Source: Phaeosaccion multiseriatum (Eukaryota; Ochrophyta, other classes). From it: a stretch of 64,000 nucleotides of DNA. The stretch covers positions 1,674,001 through 1,738,000 of the forward strand of contig OZ218964.1 of the NCBI GenBank assembly GCA_965112735.1, read 5' to 3'. Positions 44,006 through 54,469 of the stretch are shown here, in pieces. Both the position numbers and the translations under genes were made by a program. The notes beneath the pieces are model-generated. The model saw only the letters and a program-made list of their open reading frames with translations. It was not told where the DNA came from and did not search any database. Each line of letters opens with the position of its first letter. Position 1 is the first letter of the stretch.

Positions 44006-47000
44006 GCACGCACGCACACATGTGCTCACAGCAGCATGCTTCAAGGGCTCCCTCCCCAACTCGTAGCGCATTCATCCCTCTTCCCTCTCCCTCTCGCTCT
44101 TGCTCTCCTGCGCGTGCCGCCATTCCTCCTTACCTGCTGGCTCATGTCGTTCTTTAAGCGCTGCATCGCCTCGGCGGCATTGTTCTTGTCGCGCTGACCC
44201 ATGACAGCTGCTTGCCCCCCTCCCGCCCTCCCTCCCGCCCCTCCCCTTGCTGCTACCGCTGCCGCTTCCATCACCTTTGGCGATAGGCCCAAGGCCTTTC
44301 TGGCATAGTCTGCTCGCTCCTTCGCAGCTGCTGCCGCTTCACCCTCCCTCGATAGATCGGGCGCGGCTGCTACTTTTACACCAACTGCTGCTGCTGAGGC
44401 TGCTCTTACTACGCCTCGCTTAGCACGATCTCGATCCACAGCCGCAGCTGCTGCCGCTGCTACTCCCGCTGCTGCGGCCGCTGCCACCCCCCCCTTCCTT
44501 TCCGCCTCCCCCTCTCGCCTTCGCTGCCTAGCCCTGTCAGCCTCGTGTCTCTCGGCCTCTCTCTGCCGCAGCAGCCTCTGATACGAAGGCATCTTTGCGA
44601 GGGCCTCTCCCCCCCTCCCGCCCCCTCCTCCGGACGGCACTACCCGTGGCGAAGCTCCTACTGCCGCCGCGGCGGCTGACTGCTGCCGCTGCTGCCCCTC
44701 CCGTGCAGACAGGGCCTTCGCTTGGAGCTGCCGGCTCGAAGGCCGACCTCCTCCTCCTCCTCCACCACCACCACCACCACCGAGGCCAATGCCCGCCAGC
44801 CCCAGACGAGGCACCACGCCTCTCCGGGGCGGCGGTGCACCGTTGGCAACGGCTCGCCCCGCTGGACGACCACCACCTGCACCTGCCGCTGGGGCCCCAC
44901 TCGCACCGCTCCCTCGCCTATGGAGCTGCTGTTGCTGCTGTTGCTGCTGCTGCTGCTGCTGGCGACTGCTCTCTCTTTCTCTCGGGCGGGGTGTGAGGTG
45001 GGCAGGGATGTGGGGCTGGCTTGGACGAGTGGGCCTGCTGCTGCTGACGCTGCTGCTGCTTCGGACGCTCCCATTGCTGCTCTGGCGGACTAGCTCTGGC
45101 GATGCTGCTGGTGGGGAGGCCCCAACGGCAGACCCCGGTGATGGGATCTTCGCAATGTGTTTCTGGGAGTGAGTGAGTGAGTGAGTAAGTGAGTGAGTGG
45201 CAACAGAAAAGTAGGAGAGGGAGAGAAAGAGAGGGGGGGGGCGTTATAGTACAGGACTGGTGGGGTGGGGTGTGAGGGCCCTCGTGGTTGTGTCTATCCA
45301 TACCCCCCTCCCCATCCTCCCCGCTCTCTCACCTGGCCGTGGAAGACGGTGTGGCTGAACTCCTCATGCACTTGCGCCTCGCTGAGGAAGTGACCGATCT
45401 TGTTCTTGATGATGCGGTGCCTTAGAATGGAGTTGGTGCTGGGGCGGGCAGACGGGTTCTTGGCCAGCATCTCGCTAATCAGCGCCTAAGGCCCCACGGG
45501 AGCAAGAGGGCGGACAAGAGAGAGAGAGTGGGAGAGAGGGAGACAGAGGGAGAGGGCGAAAGAGGAGGCAGAGAGGAGGGAAACTCAGAGTGAGAGTAGG
45601 AGAAAGGGGGGGGATGGAAGGTTGGGAGTGGGTACTTCGATAAACTGAAACTGATTCTGAAACAACCAACCCACCCACCCACCCATCCACCCACCCGGAG
45701 GTCCGCGCTGTAGCGTGCGGCCGAGACGGGAGAGGGCTGTCCTCTGCAGATCTTGCCCACGAGCTGCCGCATGTTGGCTCCCTCGAAGGCGTGCTTGAGT
45801 GTCACCATCTCGTACAGCACGCAGCCCAGGGACCAAACGTCGCTCTTGTGATTGTAGCGCCTCTCCTGCGTGATCTCGGGCGACATGTAGTAAGGGGTCC
45901 CGATGGCCGTCTTGGCGCATTCCAGCGTAGATGACAGGATCTGCGACAGACAATCGGTCAGTCAGTCAGTCAGTCGGGTGTGTGTGGGGGGGGGGGCAGG
46001 GGGTATGGGGTGGCAAGGGGGGCAGTCGATGTGAAGCAAAGGAGTGACGGCGGGTGAGGGCAATCGCTCCGCGCCACCCCTAGACTTTGACTTATCCCCC
46101 CCCCCTCCGTGGCGCTCCTCTGGAACGCCACGTTGACTGACTGCTGTCCACTGCTGCGGCTGACAGCGACAGCGAGAGCACCAGCAAGATGCCCTGACTC
46201 TGCCTACAGCCGCTCAAGATTGCTGTCTATCTGTGCTGCTTCGAACCCGTTCCTAGTCCCATCCCGAAGCTCCCGACGCTCCCGACGCTCCTGCCCCCTC
46301 TCCCCTTTCCTCCCCGAGCGACATACCTTCGCGATACCGAAGTCTCCTAGCTTGACGACGCGGTTCCTGGTGAGGAAGATGTTCTGCGTCTTGAGGTCCC
46401 TGTGCAGGATCTTTCGGTCGTGCAAGTGCTTCATGGCTAGGGTGATCTGTCAAATCGGTGATTTCACGAGTTCGAGTTCGAGTTCGTTTGCACACAACAT
46501 GGAGGAGGGTGAAGCGGCAGTCAGTGAGGCCAACATCGTAGAGGGGAGTGAGACAGATACAGAGACAGTGGGAGCTGGGGGGCGGCGTCCTCCCCTATGG
46601 CCGCGCCGGGTGAGGGGGGGAGGTTGCTATGGAGTGGCATTTTGCAAAGTGACACCTCCGCTCCCCGCCATCGAAGACGGCTCACTCGCTCACGTCTACA
46701 CAGACGGGAGGTTGGCTAGGGAATTGGGACTTCCGGACTTCCTGCCAGTCCCTTCTACCTGCCATAATAGTCTCCACATCTCCAATTTCTGATCAGTGAC
46801 CTGTGGCACTTTCTTTCGCACCCACCCCATCCCCCGCACACTCCGGGCGCTCACCTGTACAAACCACTCCAAGACGCGGTCTTCCGAGAGGTAAGAGGAA
46901 GGCCTCTTAGAGCGGAGGTACGCGTATAAATCTCCCCCATCTGCATACTCCATCACGATGCACAACACACCGCCCTGCCGCGTAAGGAAGAAGGACTCCC

Positions 47001-47449
47001 AGTACCCCACTATGTTCGGGTGGCGAAGGGTGGATAGGAGCGCCGCCTCCTTGTGTGCCTGTCACGGATATGGATACAGGCATCAGGAGAAAACGATGAG
47101 TACAGTTCAATAGAAGAAGGTCTTGTCCCGTTTCCATGCTCCCTTGGCGTCGACAATGCCGGGAGGCTCAAAGACCGATGACGGAACGAAGCAATACGAC
47201 GGCTGTTGTTGCTCCGACAAGCCATATTCCTCCTCTGCTTCCCGCTCAATACTCTCTCGTCGCTACAAGCATCCCTCTTGCGGCATTCAGGCTGTAAATT
47301 CTACTCGCCTCCTTCTTGGCTTGACTGCTGAGCTTGGCGGTGTTGATCTGCTTGATGATGCATTGTCCCCTGTCTCTCCTGGTCTCGCACAGGATTGCTT
47401 TACCGAAGCTCCCCTGCCCGACTACCTTTACTACCTTGTACTTGTCCAT
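37601..47449 (-). CDS. NEK1-like Ser/Thr protein kinase, giant low-complexity tail, 2256 aa
   Basis: NIMA-related kinase, a family tied to microtubules, cilia and cell-cycle control. Exons: 47449-47309, 47058-46855, 46446-46327, 45940-45695, 45485-45333, 45162-44134, 43629-41870, 41694-38832, 38566-38463, 37751-37601; total 6771 bases with an unbroken frame. Kinase domain is residues 1-280: GQGSFG at 11-16, Lys33, HRDLKTQN with catalytic Asp132, DFG at 150-152, GTPYYMSPE at 169-177. Residues 290-2170 are mostly poly-Ala, Gly, Gln, Glu and Ser with short conserved islands ([27 protein letters not shown]-like acidic [12 protein letters not shown]). The last 84 residues ([40 protein letters not shown]) match the NEK1/NEK5 C-terminal module, which ties the distal exons to the kinase exons. 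First and last introns use GC donors. The regions joining exons 6-8 lack homology support. Confidence 0.8.
37755..38150. repeat. G-rich minisatellite in the last NEK intron
   Basis: About 20-22-bp imperfect units of the type TATGGGTAGGGCAGGGTAG repeated some 18 times on the plus strand, with variants GGGCAGGG and GGTAAGG. Each unit carries several GGG blocks. It fills most of the intron between exon 9 and exon 10. Confidence 0.85.
38313..38394. repeat. (AAC)n microsatellite in the last NEK intron
   Basis: About 27 AAC triplets on the plus strand, followed by a G run (38396-38409). Sense strand is (GTT)n. Confidence 0.95.
43632..43792. repeat. (GGA)n tract in NEK intron 6
   Basis: About 160 bases of GGA/GAA units on the plus strand, (TCC)n on the sense strand, ending two bases from the exon 7 acceptor. 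It therefore acts as an exceptionally long polypyrimidine tract. Confidence 0.9.
43938..44001. repeat. (CA)n microsatellite in NEK intron 6
   Basis: About 31 CA units on the plus strand, (GT)n on the sense strand, followed by CGCACGCACG. Confidence 0.95.
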
Positions 47450-47644
47450 GTCGTGTGAATCTTATGCAGGGCATATGCCCTTGCCTCTTGTGATGTAGCC
47501 GGTACAACTGTACAGGAAACAAGCTCAAAAATAGAACCCGCCCTCGGTTCTATCACATTTGGCGCTTGACATGTTGGGACTTCGCTCTCTGACAAGCTTT
47601 TTTTTTTTTTTTTTGTTGCTCCCCATACCTTCTTTCCTTAGCCA
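47450..47644. promoter_or_regulatory. Shared divergent promoter region, NEK-like and neighbouring gene
   Basis: 195 bases separate the two start codons. A run of about 18 T lies at 47599-47616, close to the plus-strand start. Poly(dA:dT) tracts often keep promoters free of nucleosomes, which would suit a compact bidirectional promoter. No TATA box is clear. Confidence 0.5.
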
Positions 47645-49648
47645 ATGAGGATTAGAGAAGGTCTTTTGGCTTCCGCAATAGCAGCAGCAGGGGCGAGCAC
47701 GGTCAAGAGCGGGAGCGGCGGCGCGTCACCATCAGCCACAGCACCGGCTTTCTCACCCTCCGGCCCGCCGCCGGCCCACGCCTTTCCCGCAGCAGCCTGG
47801 GAACGTAGAGGATCTGTCACTGCGTTTTCCACCCCTTTTGTCCCCGTGCAAAGGGGGAAGCGCCGCCTGACTGGCAGTCGGCATGCTGCCAGCGGGACGC
47901 TGGGCGTCGGTTGGGTGAACCTGATGACCTCGTCTACGAAATTGGGGGCCGAAGAAGCAGCAGCAACACCAATAGCCTCCTCAAAGGTGTTGTACTCCGA
48001 TGAAGGAGGTCATAAGCTCGGAAAGCAAGCGGCGGCAGGAAGCCCTGTTTCAGCAACGGCGACTGCAACAGCAGCAGCAGCATCAGCAGTATCGGCGGGG
48101 AGGACTGGAGGGGAGGCAACGGGAGAGGACACCGCAGCACCAGAAGCTATGTCAGTAGATGTACAAGAACAAGGGAGTGGGCACTTTGGGGACATTATGG
48201 GTACCGCGGACGGGCTCAAGCAGAGCATGTTAGACAAGCTCGCAGCCTTCACCGCACTGGAGAGAGTGGCCCTCACTGCTAACGGGAACCTGCAGGTGAG
48301 TGAGCTGAGCGGCTTTGGCCTGGACTTTGAGAGAAAGAGGAGAGCTAACAATTCCTCCCCTGTGCTGCTGTCTCACCCGTGTACAGAGGATAGTGAGCTC
48401 GTATCACAACAGGCCTGTGGACATTGAGATTTTGCGATGCCATCATGTGAGTGTCTCCGCCCAACGAAACGATACATTGGCGCTCCTGACTCGCTTTATC
48501 ATCCGGGAGTGGGGCACCTTGGAGGGCAGAAGACCGAGCTTGCCCCATGGTTCACGCAGTTAGCGGGTATCATCATGAACACTGCTTTGCTCTGGGATGG
48601 AAGACGGTCGCCTTGCTCGAGCCTTTTTCTCCTCCCTCAACCGAAAAAGCCTTCCCTCCTCTCTCCTTCCCTTGGCCGTGCTCGTCCACCCCTCCTCACC
48701 CCCCCTATACACCCTCCTCGCCCCCTGTACACGCCCCCCCCCCTTCTCCCGTTGGGTGGCCTGTCAATGTGTAGACCGGCGGTGGCGTGTACGACCGACT
48801 CGTGGAGCTGAGCATGGGCATGGGCCCGGGGAATGGGGGGGGAGAGGAGGATAAGGACGAGGAAGGAGACGAGGACAAGGACGGGACTATTCAAGCTGTT
48901 CGGGCTGTTCGGGCTGCTAAGACCAAGTCTAAGGTCGAGGCTTGCGATGTGTTCGTGTTCTGCACCGCCAAGAGCACCGTCACCCTACACTCGCGGCGGT
49001 GCTTGGAGGCCGTCGAAAATGAGCACATTGGGATCGGACAGGTGTGACAGACGGTTCGCGCTTTTGTGTGTGTGTTGTCACACTCAGCACCGCTGAGTTG
49101 AATGCTTACGATACACTATTTTGTCTGCGGTTGGAGGCAGCATCCGCAACTACTGGAGGTGTGGGGGGCTTTAAGGGCTGAGGCACACGTCAAGTGGGTA
49201 GGCGTGAAATCAGTACCCCTCCACAGCTCTGTTTCATCCTTTCTTCTCGAGTGTTTGCTTCTCTCCCTTTCCTGTCTCATCTGCACAGCCTACCTCTCGC
49301 TGCCACTCCTCCCGCTGACTCGTCCTTGCTCCTCTCTCCACCCCTCCTCCCACTCGCCCTTCCTTCCTCTCGCCTTAGGTGTTTCAACACCTGGAGACTC
49401 TGCCCCGCTTCACCTTGCTCGACGCGGGGAGGAGCTCTGACGGCGGCTTTTGGAGGGAGTACACACTTGCCTCGGAGCATATGACGTGTCAGATACACGA
49501 GACTTTCCCGCAACATCTTTTCGACTTGGACGCCGCCCAGAGGCAGCAGCAGCAGCAGCAGCAGCGGCAGCAGCAGCGGGAGGTGGAGGAGAAGGAGCAG
49601 GAGGAGGAGGAGGAGAGGGAGGACAAGGGCGATGTCGGAGGGGGCTGA
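47645..49648 (+). CDS. Unassigned protein, possibly chorismate-lyase-like fold, 415 aa
   Basis: Exons: 47645-48295, 48387-48446, 48775-49041, 49379-49648; every junction is phase 0. The first 190 residues are Ala/Ser/Gly/Pro-rich and may include an organelle targeting region (basic, hydroxylated, MRIREGLLASAIAAAG start). The folded part begins near DKLAAFTALERVALTANGNL and runs through RIVSSYHNRPVDIEILRC, GGGVYDRLVELSM, an acidic insert, IGIGQVFQHLETLPRFTLLD and a final CQIHETFPQHLF. The pattern LERVALTANGNLQRIVSSYH, a later HIGIGQVF and a closing ETFP resembles the UbiC/chorismate-lyase-like superfamily (start of fold with ...TDGT, ending ...IGQ..). I recall no specific family member, so no reaction is assigned. 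The C-terminus is poly-Gln then Glu/Lys-rich. Confidence 0.6.
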
Positions 49649-50281
49649 ACTGCCCTTTTGTTTCCACCGCACGTAGCCTACCCTAGATCAAGTGTAAATA
49701 GATACCAGGCACAGCTAAGCATCGAAGCACAGCGCCAGAGGCTTTCTTTGTCTTCCATACTGCTGCTGCTACTGTTGCTTCGCTCAGAGATAGGTTAGTT
49801 GAGAGCAGTCAGAGACATGGAAAACTCTCCTTGGAGGAGCGTTCGTCACGAATGAAGTGTTTCGTTGAAGTGGACGAGAGCCACGTGTCATGGTCAAGCA
49901 TGGCGCGGCCAGCTTCGCTGCCTTACTATTGTGCAAAAGCAGCCGCAGATGGCAGTTTGTGATGTCTTTGCCTTCTTCTCCCTGTCTTGTCTCAACACAC
50001 GGACATGTACTAGTAAAGTAAATCGAAAGTCAGAGAGGACAATTCTCCTTGTGCGCGCGACACCCCCCCCTTCGGTCCCGCACACACTCCAACCCCTTTC
50101 CATCTGTCGGAGAAGATTCACCGCCGCTCACCGCGTAGTACTTATTCCCTTAATGTGATGCCTCGCACCCCGTCGCGCTCCTCCTTTCAAAGGCTTCAAC
50201 TTCCTCCTGGAGGAAAAGATATTGACTTCAAGGAAGCAACTTAGAATACGTCCGGTTTTGGGGGGATAATTTTGTGCTATC
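49649..50281. other. Intergenic
   Basis: 3' flank of the preceding gene. I see no gene, RNA or strong repeat in it. Confidence 0.6.
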
Positions 50282-50306
50282 TGCTATCGGCCGGCGGCCG
50301 ATAGCA
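50282..50306. repeat. Perfect 11-bp hairpin
   Basis: TGCTATCGGCC, loop GGC, GGCCGATAGCA. A related half (GTCGATAGCACG) follows at 50319-50330, and TACTTCGAAGTACTTCGAAG, itself palindromic, lies at about 50391-50410. The cluster sits downstream of the retroelement relic (minus strand), so it may be its 3' end or a transcription terminator. Confidence 0.7.
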
Positions 50307-50459
50307 TGCTAGAATGTGGTCGATAGCACGTCAGGGGTCGAGTGGAAGAGGAAGAGCGAAGAGGAAGAGGAAGAAAAAGAAAAAATAATGTACTTCGAAG
50401 TACTTCGAAGTAAGTGCCATCTATGGTTGTCGAAAAGTAACGTCTCGCCGCCCCGGGGA

Positions 50460-51560
50460 ACTTAGCCCCCGAGGTCGTATACCTCCGACTCGTCAGTCCT
50501 CCCCATCGGAACAAAGTTGATACCAGCCAGGACCCTGTGTCGAATCGATCGCTCGTGTCGGGCCCGCTGGAGCGCCACAGCCAATCGCTGCCGAATGACG
50601 CAAACAGCTCTCGCATAAGCCCTCATGTCCAGATGTTCGTGCACCCCAGCCATGTGGGTGGCGAGTGTTATCATAAACTTCTTTGCTGTTCCATCCCAGA
50701 AGGAACGAAATGGTACCTCGTGGGGTCATAATGGATGTCTCCACCCTGGCCTTCCATGCCTTCCCGTGGTACCCCATACTTGGTGCGCTTGGTTGCTTCA
50801 GCCTGCTTGGCTGCCGCGAGTGCCTCCTTCGATGCCTATTGGTGATGTTGGTGGCATCAGTGAGCGTGATGTCAATCAGCAAAGACTTGTGGCCACCCCC
50901 ATATTCGTGGTCGGATGGAAGTCAAACATCCCGGGGGGAGTCACAATGTCCATCTCCATTTGTTTGGCCACGTGGGCGTCACCCCTCACGCCGTTGCTCC
51001 CGCCTCTCCCCCGTCTCGCGGTGACTGTTCTTTCCCTCATAAAGAAGGGGAAGCCGGTGTTCTGCACTATCCCTCTGCCCAGGCCCTCACTCTTCATCAA
51101 GGCGACGAGTGCCTTCTGCACAGCATCATGTTGGGGTGTGCCGAGCCCTGTCCTCGTGCAGGTGACGATATGCGCCTCCGTCAGCGCCTTACCGGGGCAC
51201 TTATAGCAATCCTTGCTGTACTAGGTGGGGTCGATACCGAGTCGTCTCCGAATGGCACCTTTGTGTTCCCCGTCCGTGAGGTGGAGTGCTCCCCCTGCCT
51301 TCTTGGTCGGCCGAAGAAGGACCCTCGCACCAGCCCCCTTCACGCTTTGGCTGAGGGCCCTGGCCAGGCCCTTCTCCCGTTCGTCCTGCTCTGGGATCGC
51401 TCTCAGGCGTCCCAGAAAGTCTGTCCTCGCCTTCAACGTGAGGAGCTTGGTCAAGCGCTTCTGGGCCACTCGCCTTTCCCCGTGAGGGCTTGCATCGCCC
51501 CTGCATGGAAGGCTGCGTCACAGAGCTCAGCTTGGGAGGCAAGTCCCAGGCTTCCATCGC
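50460..51560 (-). pseudogene. Decayed C-terminal part of a non-LTR retrotransposon polyprotein
   Basis: On the minus strand, three frames must be combined to follow the protein, with stops between. In order: a Lys/Arg-rich stretch with GALHLTDGEHKGAIRRRLGI (about 51290-51240), a Cys/His module CYKCPGKALTEAHIVTC typical of the region after the reverse transcriptase of LINE-like elements (about 51210-51160), then RTG...QHDAVQKALVAL, then LLIDITLTDATN, and finally AAAKQAEATKRTKYG with a hydrophobic end before GMEQQRSL. The order matches restriction-like-endonuclease non-LTR elements from algae and protists. No intact reverse transcriptase core was found upstream. The break points show it is dead. 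Confidence 0.6.
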
Positions 51561-51866
51561 CCGCCTTAATTCCCTTTCTCCCCCTCAATTCATCCCCCAT
51601 GAGGGGAAGCATCCTGAAGGTGTCCCTGCCTCTCTGCAGCTGGATCGTCCCGTCGCTGCTTCGGTTGAGGGTGGTTTTGTGAGTCGTATCGTCGGAGGAT
51701 GAAGGGGGGAGGAGGAGAGTTAAAGAGCTAAAGAGTCGGTCGTGAGTGTGAGTTTTAGTTTTAAAACCCCCTTTCTTTTTTCTCCCTCCCCCCTTCCTCA
51801 CAAAAGAGGCCTCGGGAGGGCTAAGCAAGGGAAGGAGAGGGCGCAGGAGGGGGAATACTGCAGACG
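51561..51866. other. Intergenic, 5' flank of the ubiquitin-like gene
   Basis: T-rich tract TTAGTTTTAAAACCCCCTTT near 51754 and GAGTTAAAGAGCTAAAGAGT near 51716. I see no gene. Confidence 0.5.
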
Positions 51867-53640
51867 ATGCTTCCCTCTCGGCGTGGGGGAGCAGGAGGTA
51901 GATTCACTCAACTCCGAGACGAAGAAGAAGGCTTGGAGGATGCAGAGGAGATTACACAAGTCCCCGCCGTTGCTGCTGCTGCGGCTGCTGCTGCTGTGAC
52001 ACCTTCTCCCGAGGGTGGGGTGAACATTAGAGTGCTGGATGTGAGGGGGCAAACATACAAGCTCTGCGTGGCACCTGAGAGCACAGTACTACAGCTAAAG
52101 GAGCTGCTTGCTGAGCAAGCAGGGGTGGAGGTGGACCGACAACGGATCATTCACATGGGAAAGTTTCTTACGGATACAGATGTGCTCTCCCAGCATAAGG
52201 TGGCCGAAGGGTCCGCACTGCACTTATTCCAACGACCCAAACACGTGGTGCCCACGCTCGTTTCGGTCACGGCGGAGGGGCATGAAGGGGCTCGGGGGGG
52301 GGGAGGGGGGGCTCTGCCGCCGGGGAGCGTGGACTGGAGCTATCATCACCAGCCGATGACAGCAGCCGGAAGTGCTGCACCAGCAGCAGGAGGAGGAAGT
52401 GGCGGCGGGCAGCACTACCCTCACATTGTCATTAATGGCGGCGGCGACGTGATGCTCGGTGCCGACTGGCAGCTCGAGAATGCCCGACGTGGTATGAGGT
52501 TTTTGGCCTCCTTTCTCTTCCTCACTAGCGTCTTGCAGGTGGGTGCGGCCTGTGCAATCAGGTGCTTCTTGTTTCCTCCCCTGATTAGCTACCTCAGCTA
52601 CCCAATCACAGGGGGCTTTTTGTCTCTCTCTCCGTCCACCGTGTGCATTGCCTCCCTGTGTCGCTCACACACACTCACACTCTCTCTCTTCATGTCTGTA
52701 TCGGCCCAACATATGTGCATGCCTCTCTCTCTCTCACACACACACACACCTACACACCCATCTACACACACACGCGCTCTCTCTCCCTCCCCATGCAGGC
52801 GCTGGAGGCCCTGGCCATCATCACTGCCGCACCCCCTGCCAGCGAGGACAGCTCCTACGTCATCCCCCCCGAGCTGTACTTTATCCTCATACGCAGTATT
52901 CTCGGCTGCGGCGTGGGGGCCCTCGGAGTACGCGGCTCGCACGAGATGGACAGCCGCACCGTCAAGCTGTACCTTCGGGGGCTGGTGGTCACTGCCCTCC
53001 TCGCCGTGTTTATCCGAGTCGAGACACTCGTTGACGTCATTACAGGCAAGAGGGGAGGGTAGAGATGGGGGAGGGGAGCGGAGGGCGAGATGATAAGGGG
53101 GAAGGAAGGAAGGAACGAAGGAAGGTCTCTTCGTCTGTCTGCTGTACTTGCTGCTGCTCCGTTTCACCTTTGTTAACAATCCCCCCCCCCCCCCCCCCCA
53201 ACCCGCCTCGAACCGCAGGCAAGCTTCCAGAAGTAGACCCTTACGTGGATGATGACTACGGAGGGGGGGGAGGCACCAGGGACGATGACCCGTCGGGCGA
53301 GGGGGGCGGACCCGACTCGGAGGAGTCTGAGCTGGAGCGGCGGAAGGACTGGATCTTCAATGAGCTGCTGGGCACGCTCGTGCTTGGCATGGTGTGGTTT
53401 TATTGCGTGGTGAGGGCGAGGACGTACGCGCAGACTATATTGGAGAGCAATGAGACTACGGCCTCCGCAACAGGAGGACAAGCAGAAGCAGCAGGAGGAG
53501 GAACAGGAGGAGGAGGAGCACCGCCCGTGTTGTCGTCAATGGCCACAGCAGTAGTTGTCCCGTCCTCTTCTTCCGGGCAGCACGGCCAAGAGGCTCCCCT
53601 GAGTGTGGCACAGTCAGTGAACGGGCCTCACATGATTTGA
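51867..53640 (+). CDS. Ubiquitin-like domain multi-pass membrane protein, 446 aa
   Basis: Exons: 51867-52538, 52799-53045, 53219-53640; 1341 bases with stop. Residues about 50-125 form a ubiquitin-like fold (VNIRVLDVRGQTYKLCVAPE, then LKELLAEQAGVEVDRQRIIH, then a closing ALHLFQR). The C-terminal GlyGly of ubiquitin is absent, so it is a built-in domain rather than a conjugated modifier. Four hydrophobic segments follow: around residues 214-240 (MRFLASFLFLTSVLQALEAL), 250-272 (LYFILIRSILGCGVGALGV), 285-305 (LRGLVVTALLAVFIRVETL) and 350-375 (ELLGTLVLGMVWFYCVVRA). An acidic loop with a poly-Gly stretch joins the last two. The build recalls Ubl-containing ER membrane proteins in degradation pathways, but the exact family is not clear. 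Intron 2 uses a GC donor. Confidence 0.8.
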
Positions 53641-54469
53641 CTTTGGAAGCTTGCGTCACCCACTGCGTCGCCAACCATGGGTGACGAGGGTGGTACTGTA
53701 GGCCTTTAGGGGTGGTGCTTCGCTCGGCCTCTCTCCCTCTCTCCCGCCCGCACAAGGCAAGTGTGTGAGCTCAATGCTAGAATGGATCTCTCTCTCTCTC
53801 TCTCTCCCGTTTTTTTTGCCGTTTCGGCTCAAAACAGGACGACGAGAGATCCAATCCAGCATTAAGCTCGCAAACTCGTACAGGAGGGACGGAGAAACAG
53901 GCTACACATACTCTTACACATAATGAAGGGTAATGAGCTTCTCTCAAGCCTCAGCTGCTGAGCTCATCCCGCCTCTAGGCAGAGAGCTGCAGGGGTGGCG
54001 CCTCTTGCTCTGTGCTCGACGCGCTGGAGTGGAATAGGGGAGTCGTATTTACGTACTTGCCGTCGCCCTCAAGACCCAAGAGGAGAGAGTGGTGCCGAGG
54101 CTGAGAGTGCTGAGGATCTGAGCTGCCTCACCTCATAGAATTTGTATTCTTGTCTTCTTCCTCTTCAAAGATATGTGTACCTATCAATGGAACGGCCGTG
54201 AGCCTGACCCAAGAATCGATTCATTCGCCTCTATTCTCGGTGCAAACGCGGCTGTCATCAGAGCGACACCGATTCAGACTGGCGCCAAGTGAGAGACGAG
54301 AAATGGTCGGCTGATGGAGAAAGATGTGAGGGAGATGTTAAGTAGGTTGCCATATTTACTACCTCACCTCTGACACACACACTTTCACATATTACATATA
54401 TCCTATGTGGGGCAGCGCAGCCCATATGCCCGCATCACAACCGATGCCCCTGACCCTTACCCTTCCTCC
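53641..54469. other. Intergenic between two convergent genes
   Basis: No gene is seen. It contains the inverted repeat described at 53773-53863 and an otherwise unremarkable, moderately AT-rich stretch from 53880 to 54400. Confidence 0.6.
53773..53863. terminator. Inverted repeat between convergent genes
   Basis: AATGCTAGAATGGATCTC (53773-53790) faces GAGATCCAATCCAGCATT (53846-53863); 16 of 18 bases pair around a 55-base loop with a (TC)n and a T8 run. It sits 130 bases after the stop of the ubiquitin-like gene and 600 before the end of the next. It may be a 3'-end signal or a small mobile-element remnant; the function is inferred from position only. Confidence 0.4.
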
